A program made the position numbers and the translations under genes. Below, in pieces: positions 55,872-64,000 of a stretch of 64,000 bases of DNA. The notes under the pieces were generated by a model. It ran no database searches and was not told the origin of the DNA. It saw nothing but the letters and a program-made list of their open reading frames with translations. This DNA comes from Mayfieldus sp038317345 (lineage in GTDB: Bacteria; Actinomycetota; Thermoleophilia; Solirubrobacterales; 70-9): NCBI GenBank assembly GCA_038317345.1, contig JBBQBH010000008.1, positions 5,316-69,315 of the forward strand. Direction: 5' to 3'. Within the stretch, counting starts at the first letter, position 1; the number at the start of each line of letters is the position of its first letter.

Positions 55872-56930
55872 GTGACCGAGCCGCGGCTCTCCGTCGTCAT
55901 CGTCGCCTGGAACAGCGTCGGCACGCTGCGCACGACCCTCCCGCCGTTGGTCGAGCAGCTGCACGACGGCGACGAGCTGATCGTCGTCGACAACGGCTCA
56001 GACGACGGCACCCCGGAGCTGGTGGCGAGGTTCGCGCCCTCGGCCCGGGTGGTGGAGATGGGCGCCAACACCGGTTTCGCCGCCGCTGCCGATGCCGGCG
56101 CCGAGGTCGCGCAAGGCGAGCTGCTGCTGCTGCTCAATCCCGACGCTCGGCCGTTGCCGGGGTTTCGCAAGGCGATCGTTCGCCCCTGGATCGAGGAAAG
56201 GGGTTGGGCCGCCTGGATGGGCCTTGTGGCCTGCAACGACGCTCGGGAGGTCAACACCGCCGGCAATCCGGTGCATTTCACCGGCTTTGCCTGGGCAGGC
56301 GAGCATGGCACGCGAATCCGGGACGTCGAGCGGCGTGAGGTGACTGCGCTCTCCGGCGCCTGTATGGCGCTGCCCCTGGAGACCTTCCGGCGCCTCGACG
56401 GCTTTCCCGCTCCCTACTTCCTCTACCACGAGGACATCGATCTTTCGATGCGGCTGCGGCTCGAGGGGGAGCGGCTCGGGCTGGAGCCATCCGCGGTCGT
56501 CGACCATGACTACGAGTTCGAAGGCCCCCAGAAGATGCGCTGGCTGGAGCGCAACCGCTGGGCGATGGTCCTGCGGACCTACCCAGGCGCGCTGCTGGCG
56601 TTGCTGGCGCCGGCCCTGCTGCTCACCGAGCTGGCCCTGATCCCGATCTCGATCATCGGTGGATGGGGGAGCGAGAAGCTGCTCGCCAACCTCGACGGGA
56701 CGCGGCGCCTGCCCTGGGCGCTGCGAACCCGCAGCGAGATTCAACGTCGGCGCGCGATCTCAGCGGCCGATTTCGCTGCCTTGCTGACCCCAGATCTCGA
56801 CTCGCCCTACTTCGGGCGCGCGGGCCGCTCGCGCATTCTCCGCTTTGCGCTTCGCACCTATTGGCGATGGGTGCGGTCCCTGCTCGGCCCTACATCGGCT
56901 GGCGGGTCGGGCGCACCAACACCTCGTTGA
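55872..56930 (+). CDS. Family 2 glycosyltransferase
   Basis: This 352-residue GT-A enzyme shows LSVVIVAWNSVGTLRTTLPP, DELIVVDNGSDDGTPEL, LLLLNPDARPLPGF (DxD-like) and FLYHEDIDLSMRLR. The C-terminal part has a hydrophobic helix pair (LLALLAPALLLTELALIPISI), so it is membrane-associated. It is like rhamnosyl- or galactosyl-transferases of envelope polysaccharides. TAGCCT at 55858-55863 lies 8 nt before the GTG. It overlaps the convergent dehydrogenase by 41 bp. Confidence 0.9.
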   Translation: MTEPRLSVVIVAWNSVGTLRTTLPPLVEQLHDGDELIVVDNGSDDGTPELVARFAPSARVVEMGANTGFAAAADAGAEVAQGELLLLLNPDARPLPGFRKAIVRPWIEERGWAAWMGLVACNDAREVNTAGNPVHFTGFAWAGEHGTRIRDVERREVTALSGACMALPLETFRRLDGFPAPYFLYHEDIDLSMRLRLEGERLGLEPSAVVDHDYEFEGPQKMRWLERNRWAMVLRTYPGALLALLAPALLLTELALIPISIIGGWGSEKLLANLDGTRRLPWALRTRSEIQRRRAISAADFAALLTPDLDSPYFGRAGRSRILRFALRTYWRWVRSLLGPTSAGGSGAPTPR

Positions 56931-57594
56931 CCTCGACGTGGTCCGGCTGCTCTAAGGCCCAGAGCACCGCGCCGGCGATGTCCTCGTCGCGAAGTGCCCA
57001 GTCCGGCGCTCCGGCGTCGAAGAACTCGGTGTCGACCATGCCCGGCTCGATAAGGGTCACGCGGATGCGGTCGTTGTCGTCCATCTGACGCAGCTCCAGT
57101 CGCAGGCCTTCGCCGATCGCCCCCACCGCGTGTTTGGTCGCGGCGTACAGCGAGCCCGGCAGAGCCCGCCGGCCGGCGACCGAACTGGTGATCAGGTAGT
57201 GGCCGTCGCCGCGCTCCAGCAGGTGGGGAAGGGTGGCGCGGATCGTCAGCGCGACGCCGTAGACGTTGGTCAGGATCATCGAGCGCCAGTGCTCCGGCGT
57301 CTCCTCCAGGAAGCCGCGCTTGGCGCCGAAGCCTGCGTTTGCGAATACGGCGTCGATGCGGCCGAAGCGCTCGAGCGCGGCCGCCGCCATCGCCTCGACC
57401 TGGTCCCACTCGGTGACGTCGCAGCGCACCGCCAGGGCTTGCTCGTCGCCGCCCAGCTCGGCGGCCAGCTTCTCAATGGCCTCGACCCGCCGGGCCGCCA
57501 GCACGAGGCGGTGCGATCTGGCGGCCGCTCGCGCAGTCGCCGCGCCGATGCCGCTGCTGGCACCGGTGATCAGCAGTACCGGGTCCTCTGCCAC
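56890..57594 (-). CDS. Short-chain dehydrogenase/reductase
   Basis: This Rossmann-fold oxidoreductase of 234 residues has the cofactor motif LLITGASSGIGAATA, VFANAGFGAKRGF (NAG), the catalytic Ser in YLITSSVAGRRA and YAATKHAVGAI (YxxxK). Its closest style is the classical SDR family; the substrate is unknown. The GTG at 57594 is chosen because the open frame upstream has no relation to SDRs. Confidence 0.88.
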   Translation of the reverse strand: MAEDPVLLITGASSGIGAATARAAARSHRLVLAARRVEAIEKLAAELGGDEQALAVRCDVTEWDQVEAMAAAALERFGRIDAVFANAGFGAKRGFLEETPEHWRSMILTNVYGVALTIRATLPHLLERGDGHYLITSSVAGRRALPGSLYAATKHAVGAIGEGLRLELRQMDDNDRIRVTLIEPGMVDTEFFDAGAPDWALRDEDIAGAVLWALEQPDHVEVNEVLVRPTRQPM

Positions 57595-57655
57595 ATCCGC
57601 ATTCTTAGCAGGGGCCAGCCATCCGCCCCCTTGCCATAATCCGCATTCCTCCTCG

Positions 57656-58053
57656 ATGGATCCGCAGCGCAAACGGAAGATCCGGCTGGTGGTGGCGCTC
57701 GGGGCAGCGGTCCTGCTCGCCGGCGCCCTCGTCTACACGTCGTTCAGCGCCGCGACCGAGGCCAAGGAGCCCTCGCAGCTGCTCAACGCCGCCCCCGGCA
57801 AGTCCTATGACCTGACCGGCAAGGTGGTCGATGGCTCGGTTCGCCACCAAGGAGAGACGATTCGCTTCCGGGTCGCCGATCGCGACAACCCGTCGGCGAG
57901 CATCCCGGTCACCTACACCGGCACCGTCCCCGACCCGTTCCGCGCCGGGCGCGAGATCGTGCTCACCGGCAGCGTCCGCAAGGGCACCTTCATTGGCCAG
58001 CGCGACACGCTGATCACCAAGTGCCCCTCCAAGTTCACGGAGCAGCACCAGTC

Positions 58054-58057
<4 letters not shown>
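57656..58057 (+). CDS. ccmE: Cytochrome c maturation haem chaperone CcmE
   Basis: This 133-residue membrane-anchored OB-fold protein carries haem to apocytochrome c. Seen: an N-terminal helix (LVVALGAAVLLAGALVYTSF), YDLTGKVVDGSVRHQGETIRFRVAD'R, IPVTYTGTVPDPFRAGREIV and LITKCPSKF near the end. The classic covalent haem ligand is His in HxxxY; here the position is Cys and the Tyr is Phe. Cys-type CcmE proteins are known in Desulfovibrio and archaea (CxxxY). It overlaps ccmF by 4 bp. Confidence 0.9.
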
Positions 58058-60282
<2,225 letters not shown>

Positions 60283-60292
60283 TCGGAACCGG

Positions 60293-60574
60293 TTGACCGA
60301 AGTCCTGCTCGGCGCCCTGCTGTTCGTCCTCGTGGCCGCCTTCGTGCTCGTGCCGCTGCGCCGCGAACGGTCGCAGGGCGGGGAGGACCCCCGCATCGCC
60401 GAGCTCGAGTCTCGCAAGGAGGCCAAGTACCGCGAGATCCGCGACACCGAGCTCGATCACGCCGCCGGGAAGCTCGACGATGAGGACTTCCGCCGTCAGG
60501 ACGCCGAGCTTCGCCGGGACGCGGTCGCGATCCTCAATCAGCTCGACGAGGTCAAGGGCGAGGATGCGGGCTGA
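60293..60574 (+). CDS. Short CcmI-like cytochrome c biogenesis protein
   Basis: This 93-residue protein has one N-terminal membrane helix (VLLGALLFVLVAAFVLVPLR) and a helical segment with LESRKEAKYREIRDTELDHA and GKLDDEDFRRQDAELRRDAV, the signature of the CcmI/CycH N-terminal domain. The TPR apocytochrome-binding part of full CcmI is absent. It starts from TTG, 10 bp after ccmF. Confidence 0.8.
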   Translation: MTEVLLGALLFVLVAAFVLVPLRRERSQGGEDPRIAELESRKEAKYREIRDTELDHAAGKLDDEDFRRQDAELRRDAVAILNQLDEVKGEDAG

Positions 60575-60628
60575 AGGGGCATTTTTAAGCGTCGGGAGAT
60601 TGGTGCCGATGTCGGATAACGGCCGCGA

Positions 60629-61351
60629 GTGTTCGACCTGCGCCTGGCAATGCCGAAGATCGTGGATCAGTTCAAAGAGAGCGTCGCATACGGCGTCGTG
60701 CGGGCATCGAAGAACCGTCTCGCGTGGCTGCTGTTTGAGCGCGGCCTGGCCGACACCGGCGGGACGGTCGAGGTCGAAGAGCTTGGGCTCGAGGACCCGG
60801 ACCACAAGCGCTACGAAGCGTCTTCCTGGACCTGGGTGCGAAGAGCGCTTCGCCGCTGCGAGGTTCGCCCGACCGATGTCTTCGTCGACTTCGGCTCCGG
60901 GAAGGGCCGCGTCGTCTGGCAGGCCGCTCAGTACCCTTTCGCCCGCGTCGTCGGTGTCGATATCTCCCCCCAGCTCAACGAGGTGGCGCGGCGCAACATC
61001 GAGGAGAACCACGACCGCCTCACCTGTCGCAACGTCGAGCTGATCACGGCCGATGCAACCGACTTCGAGGTTCCCGACGACATGACGTTCGCCTACTTCT
61101 ACTCCCCGTTCGAGGGCAAGGTCTTCCAGGGGGTGATCCGGAGCATCATCGAATCGGTCGACCGCAACCCGCGGTCGCTCACCCTCATTTACGCCAACCC
61201 GGTCCTGGACGACGACGTGCGGGGGACCGGCAGGTTCGAGCTCGTCGAGGTGGTCAAGGGGCTTAGGCCGGACACCGACGAGACCAGCTGGGTGAACATC
61301 TACTCGGTGCAGGCATCGGCAGCTGAGAACGCCAGCGGCGAAGAACCGTAG
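60629..61351 (+). CDS. Class I SAM-dependent methyltransferase
   Basis: This protein of 240 residues has the Rossmann motif DVFVDFGSGKGRVVWQAAQ (motif I) and VVGVDISPQLNEVARRNIEE (acidic motif II), then ITADATDFEVPDDMTFAYFY. The region resembles DOT1-like or generic methyltransferases; the substrate is unknown. The GTG start follows GATAAC at a short distance. It lies 12 bp before secG. Confidence 0.82.
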   Translation: MFDLRLAMPKIVDQFKESVAYGVVRASKNRLAWLLFERGLADTGGTVEVEELGLEDPDHKRYEASSWTWVRRALRRCEVRPTDVFVDFGSGKGRVVWQAAQYPFARVVGVDISPQLNEVARRNIEENHDRLTCRNVELITADATDFEVPDDMTFAYFYSPFEGKVFQGVIRSIIESVDRNPRSLTLIYANPVLDDDVRGTGRFELVEVVKGLRPDTDETSWVNIYSVQASAAENASGEEP

Positions 61352-61362
61352 AATTCAGCGTC

Positions 61363-61587
61363 GTGTACACGATCCTCGGAGTAGTCCAGGTAATCATCTC
61401 GGTCGTCCTCGTGTTCCTCGTGCTCATGCACTCGGGCAAGGACGCCGGCCTTTCGGGTGCCTTCGGCATCGGAGGCGGCGGCAGCGGTGCCGGCGGCGGG
61501 TCGATGGTCGAGAAGAACCTCGACCGGGCGACGATCTTCTTCGCGATTCTGTTCGTCGTCAACACGCTGGTCATCCTCAAGATCTAG
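61363..61587 (+). CDS. secG: Preprotein translocase subunit SecG
   Basis: This 74-residue membrane protein has two helices (LGVVQVIISVVLVFLVLMHSG and ATIFFAILFVVNTLVILK) joined by a Gly-rich loop (FGIGGGGSGAGGGS) that replaces the usual FG motif region. It joins SecYE to ease export. TAGAAT at 61349-61354 lies 8 nt before the GTG, suggesting a leaderless mRNA. Confidence 0.93.
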   Translation: MYTILGVVQVIISVVLVFLVLMHSGKDAGLSGAFGIGGGGSGAGGGSMVEKNLDRATIFFAILFVVNTLVILKI

Positions 61588-61597
61588 GGGCGGTCCG

Positions 61598-62557
61598 GTG
61601 AGGTCCCGGCTCCGCGGCGCGCTGGTCGGCGCCCTTGCGGTTGCGGCCACGCTGGCCTCCGGATGTGGCGGTGGGGCGACCCGCTTCCTCGCGGCGGAGA
61701 GCCCTTCCCGCGCCGGAGGCAATGGTGAGCTTGTCTATGCGATCCCCTCCCCACCTGGCAAGCTCGACCCACTGGCGGCGCAGACGATCTCCCGACAAAC
61801 GGTGGCGCGGCAGATCTTCGAGCCGCTGACCGCCAGCCTCGACGGACCCTACGGGCGGCGGCGCAACGTGCCCGGGGTGGCGCTCTCCAGCCTCCATTCG
61901 GGCGACTTTCGCGTCTGGAGCCTTCAACTGCGTCTCGGCGTCCGCTTCCAGGACGGCAGGCTGTTGGACGCCTCCGCGGTGGTCGTCAACGCCGAGCGTT
62001 GGCGGACCTCGGCGGTGGGGAGGAGGCTGCTGCCGAGTCTGATCGCCGCCGACGCGCCGCGCCCCGACCTCGTCCGCTTCGTCTTCGGTGCTCCGATGCG
62101 CGACCTTCCGGCCCGCCTCGGCGACCCCCCCCTCGGGCTGGTCTCTCCCGCCGCGCTGCTGCCCCAGAGCGGTACCGACGCCTCTCTTCTTCGAGTCTCC
62201 CAGGCCGGCAGCGGCCCCTTCCAGCTTTCCGCCCGTCCCACCGGTGGGGTGGTGCTGAAACGCAACCGGAGCTGGTGGGGCAGCCGCCGCGGCCTCGGGC
62301 CGGCCCTCGACGAGGTCGCCTTTCGCGCCGTCGCGAGCCGGGCCGGCAGGCTGGCATTGCTGCGCCGGGGGGCGGTGCGGGTTGCGGGGGACTTGGGGCG
62401 TGCGGCCGCGCAGCGCCTGCGGACCGACCCGCTGCTCACCTCGGTTGCCGTCGCCAGTCCCTACCCGATCGGTCTCGAGCGCTCGGTTCGCGGCATCGTC
62501 GGCTGGCGCCCGATCCCGCTCTCAGGAGTCTGGCTCAGCCTCGTCAACCGCGGATGA
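61598..62557 (+). CDS. Short family-5 solute-binding lipoprotein
   Basis: This 319-residue lipoprotein has a signal ending TLASGC and the family-5 (peptide/nickel) binding-protein features LVYAIPSPPGKLDPLAAQTI, RQIFEPLTASLDG, FRVWSLQLRLGVRFQDGRLL and GSGPFQLS...LKRNRSWWG. Typical members have about 500 residues; the second lobe is largely missing here and the protein ends VWLSLVNRG. It may be a natural short form or a truncated gene. No transporter genes adjoin. It starts 10 bp after secG. Confidence 0.72.
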   Translation: MRSRLRGALVGALAVAATLASGCGGGATRFLAAESPSRAGGNGELVYAIPSPPGKLDPLAAQTISRQTVARQIFEPLTASLDGPYGRRRNVPGVALSSLHSGDFRVWSLQLRLGVRFQDGRLLDASAVVVNAERWRTSAVGRRLLPSLIAADAPRPDLVRFVFGAPMRDLPARLGDPPLGLVSPAALLPQSGTDASLLRVSQAGSGPFQLSARPTGGVVLKRNRSWWGSRRGLGPALDEVAFRAVASRAGRLALLRRGAVRVAGDLGRAAAQRLRTDPLLTSVAVASPYPIGLERSVRGIVGWRPIPLSGVWLSLVNRG

Positions 62558-62579
62558 GGGCCGCGACTGCATGTCCCTA

Positions 62580-62665
<86 letters not shown>

Positions 62666-62713
62666 TCGTCTTGCGCGATTCTAGATGCCCTTGAAAGCAT
62701 CCGCGGGGGGCGG

Positions 62714-62734
62714 TACAGTACGAACATGTGTTCG
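62714..62734 (+). promoter_or_regulatory. lexA promoter -10 with SOS box
   Basis: CGAACATGTGTTCG (62721-62734) is a perfect actinobacterial LexA site (CGAAC-N4-GTTCG), immediately after the -10-like TACAGT (62714-62719). LexA bound here would block its own transcription until DNA damage. Confidence 0.9.
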
Positions 62735-62774
62735 GATCAGTCAATGACAGCGAGCCGCTGACGAGGAGCCAAGG

Positions 62775-63380
62775 GTGGACCTGACCAAGCGCCAAAAGGA
62801 GATCTTCGATTTCATCGGCCGCTACGCCAGCAAATACGGCTATCCGCCCACCGTGCGTGAGATCGGCAAGGCGGTGGGGCTGCATTCATCCTCCACCGTG
62901 CACGCACACCTCGCGAACCTCGAGAAGTCGGGCCTGCTGCGCCGCGACCCCTCGAAGCCCCGTGCGATCGAGCTGCTCGTCGACAAGGCGAAGAAGGCGA
63001 TCCGCTCCCCGGGCCTGCCGCTCGTCGGCCAGGTCGCCGCGGGTCAGCCGATCCTCGCCGAGGAGAACATCGAGGAGTACCTCGACGTTCCAGACATGAT
63101 CGGCGGCGAGGACGGCGACTACGTGCTGCGGGTGCGCGGCGAGAGCATGAAGGACGCCGGCATCCTCGAGGACGACTACGTTGTCGTCCGCTCCTCAGAC
63201 GACGCCGACGATGGAGAGATCGTCGTCGCGCTGATCGGTGAGGAGGCGACGGTGAAGCGCTACTTCCGCGAGTCCGACCACGTTCGGCTTCAGCCCGAGA
63301 ACGATGCGATGGAGCCGATCCGGACCACGGAAGCGAAGCTGCTCGGCACTGTGGTTGGAGTCTTCAGGAAGGTTTCGTGA
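62775..63380 (+). CDS. lexA: SOS repressor LexA
   Basis: This 201-residue repressor/peptidase has a winged helix at 1-70 (YPPTVREIGKAVGLHSSSTV), the self-cleavage site in LVGQVAAGQPI (Ala-Gly), the catalytic Ser in VRGESMKDAGI and the Lys in EEATVKRYF. The GTG follows GAGGAGCCAAGG. The SOS box upstream shows autoregulation. It overlaps the zinc-ribbon gene by 4 bp. Confidence 0.97.
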   Translation: MDLTKRQKEIFDFIGRYASKYGYPPTVREIGKAVGLHSSSTVHAHLANLEKSGLLRRDPSKPRAIELLVDKAKKAIRSPGLPLVGQVAAGQPILAEENIEEYLDVPDMIGGEDGDYVLRVRGESMKDAGILEDDYVVVRSSDDADDGEIVVALIGEEATVKRYFRESDHVRLQPENDAMEPIRTTEAKLLGTVVGVFRKVS

Positions 63381-63601
63381 GCGACACGGCGACAGCTACC
63401 CAGTCGCCCGAGCTCGCGATTGACGCCCCGACGGAGCGTTCGGCGATGCGGCTGTTCGAGTCCCACGGTTTGACGCTGGAGGACGTCGTCCTCGGCGCCT
63501 GGGAGGACCTGGTGGCCGGCGGCCCAGCCGAATGCCCCGTCTGCGGCGGCTCGATGCGCGCCGCGGGCGGTTGCCGCTCCTGCGGGTCGGACTTGAGCTA
63601 G
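63377..63601 (+). CDS. Small zinc-ribbon protein co-transcribed with lexA
   Basis: This 74-residue protein has a helical N-terminal half (MRLFESHGLTLEDVVLGAWE) and a C-terminal zinc ribbon with Cys pairs in ECPVCGGSMRA and GCRSCGSDLS. The GTG overlaps the lexA stop (GTGA), so it should be induced with the SOS response. The function is not known; the translational coupling is the main clue. Confidence 0.75.
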   Translation: MSDTATATQSPELAIDAPTERSAMRLFESHGLTLEDVVLGAWEDLVAGGPAECPVCGGSMRAAGGCRSCGSDLS

Positions 63602-63642
63602 TCCAAATCCGCCCGCGAAAACCAAGCAGTTCACGGGACGCA

Positions 63643-63696
63643 GGCCTCGCGACGATGCGAGCGCACTTGCATCGTGCGTAAGCGAGGCGCGAGGCC
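63643..63696. other. Long stem-loop between the zinc-ribbon gene and rnpB
   Basis: The outer arms GGCCTCGCG (63643-63651) and CGCGAGGCC (63688-63696) and the inner arms CGATGC (63653-63658) and GCATCG (63669-63674) form a stable interrupted stem. It probably terminates the lexA transcript; a U-tract is absent. Nothing else is seen in the 63602-63717 gap. Confidence 0.55.
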
Positions 63697-63717
63697 GAGG
63701 ACCATGAAATGCGTGGG

Positions 63718-63746
63718 TTTGCAGCGGACCGTTTGAGGACTACCAT
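63718..63746 (+). promoter_or_regulatory. rnpB promoter
   Basis: TTTGCA (63718-63723) and TACCAT (63741-63746) are separated by 17 bp and place the start at about 63752, the first base of the RNase P RNA. Confidence 0.55.
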
Positions 63747-63751
63747 CAACC

Positions 63752-64000
63752 GAGCGGGCTGGGCGATCGCGGGGGGAGAGAAAACCCCTCGAGGAAAGTC
63801 CGGACACCACAGGGCGAGGCGGTGGGTAACGCCCACCCGGGGAAACCCGCGGGAAAGTGCCACAGAAACATACGGCCGATGGCGCAGCCACACGTGAGTT
63901 GCGTACAGGCAAAGGTGAAATGGTGCGGTAAGAGCGCACCGGCGCCGCGGTGACGCGGCGGCCAGGCAAACCCCGCCCGGTGCAAGGCCAAGCAGGACCG
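63752..64000 (+). ncRNA. rnpB: RNase P RNA (type A), truncated by window end
   Basis: This is the catalytic RNA of RNase P, which trims tRNA 5' ends. Conserved blocks seen: GAGCGGGCTGGGCGATCGCG (P1-P3), GAGGAAAGTCCGGACACCAC followed by AGGGC (P4 5' strand, CR I), the ACAGAAA region, GGTAAGAGCGCACC (P11-P12) and GGTGCAAGGCCAAG before the cut. The remaining 3' part, including the P4 3' strand, lies beyond base 64000. Confidence 0.96.

Overview
The window reads as a high-GC actinobacterial chromosome, most likely class Thermoleophilia (Solirubrobacterales-like). This is inferred from gene content, not from a marker search: an actinobacterial SOS box (CGAAC-N4-GTTCG) ahead of lexA, Streptomyces-style PHO boxes made of 11-bp units, the uvrC-rapZ-gap-pgk-tpiA-gpmI neighbourhood, a tgt gene (absent from many other actinobacteria), cytochrome c maturation genes, and a bacterial type A RNase P RNA. 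Many genes have no Shine-Dalgarno sequence but carry a TANNNT -10 hexamer 6-9 nt before the start codon, so leaderless transcription looks common.

Layout. 0-5.5 kb: two secreted cell-wall enzymes, enoyl-CoA hydratase, YjbQ, an HD-domain protein, a PAP2 phosphatase and an alpha/beta hydrolase. 5.6-18.7 kb: one long phosphate and polyphosphate region. It holds a PhoB-like regulator, a zinc-finger protein and an orphan winged-helix protein, then pstSCAB-phoU, ppx, two CHAD genes, ppk, a DUF47 gene and pit. Three phased PHO boxes precede the zinc-finger gene, the winged-helix gene and pstS. 19.1-24.5 kb: two TadE-like genes and a TadG-VanY-lytic transglycosylase fusion, then a beta-helix/RTX-like secreted protein whose gene lies between two copies of a 33-bp sequence, then a MaoC hydratase lacking a canonical start codon.

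24.6-43.3 kb: cupredoxin, enoyl-CoA hydratase, uvrC, rapZ, an ABC exporter (followed by a 167-bp MITE-like element), a VOC protein, the overlapping glycolytic operon gap-pgk-tpiA-gpmI, tgt, a Ser/Thr kinase with a Thr-rich lipoprotein, a metallophosphoesterase, an M48 protease, rlmH and argS. 43.4-46.6 kb: four tandem paralogous cysteine-rich lipoproteins that I do not recognise, plus two more secreted proteins. 46.7-49.4 kb: wecB, the ccmH/ccmG pair, a SnoaL-like protein and tRNA-Gly(CCC).

49.4-55.9 kb: an eroded accessory region. It contains a 30-bp perfect palindrome, a truncated GGDEF gene, a frameshifted secreted-protein gene, a hipBA toxin-antitoxin pair between two 55-bp structured repeats, a YCII-like gene with an in-frame amber codon and its partner sigma factor. 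55.9-64 kb: glycosyltransferase, short-chain dehydrogenase, ccmE-ccmF-ccmI-like, methyltransferase, secG, a short solute-binding lipoprotein, tRNA-Leu(GAG), lexA, a zinc-ribbon protein and rnpB, which runs off the window end.

The best candidates for undescribed biology are the four-lipoprotein array, the TadG-VanY-SLT fusion, the chained PHO-box regulators, and the paired repeats around hipBA.
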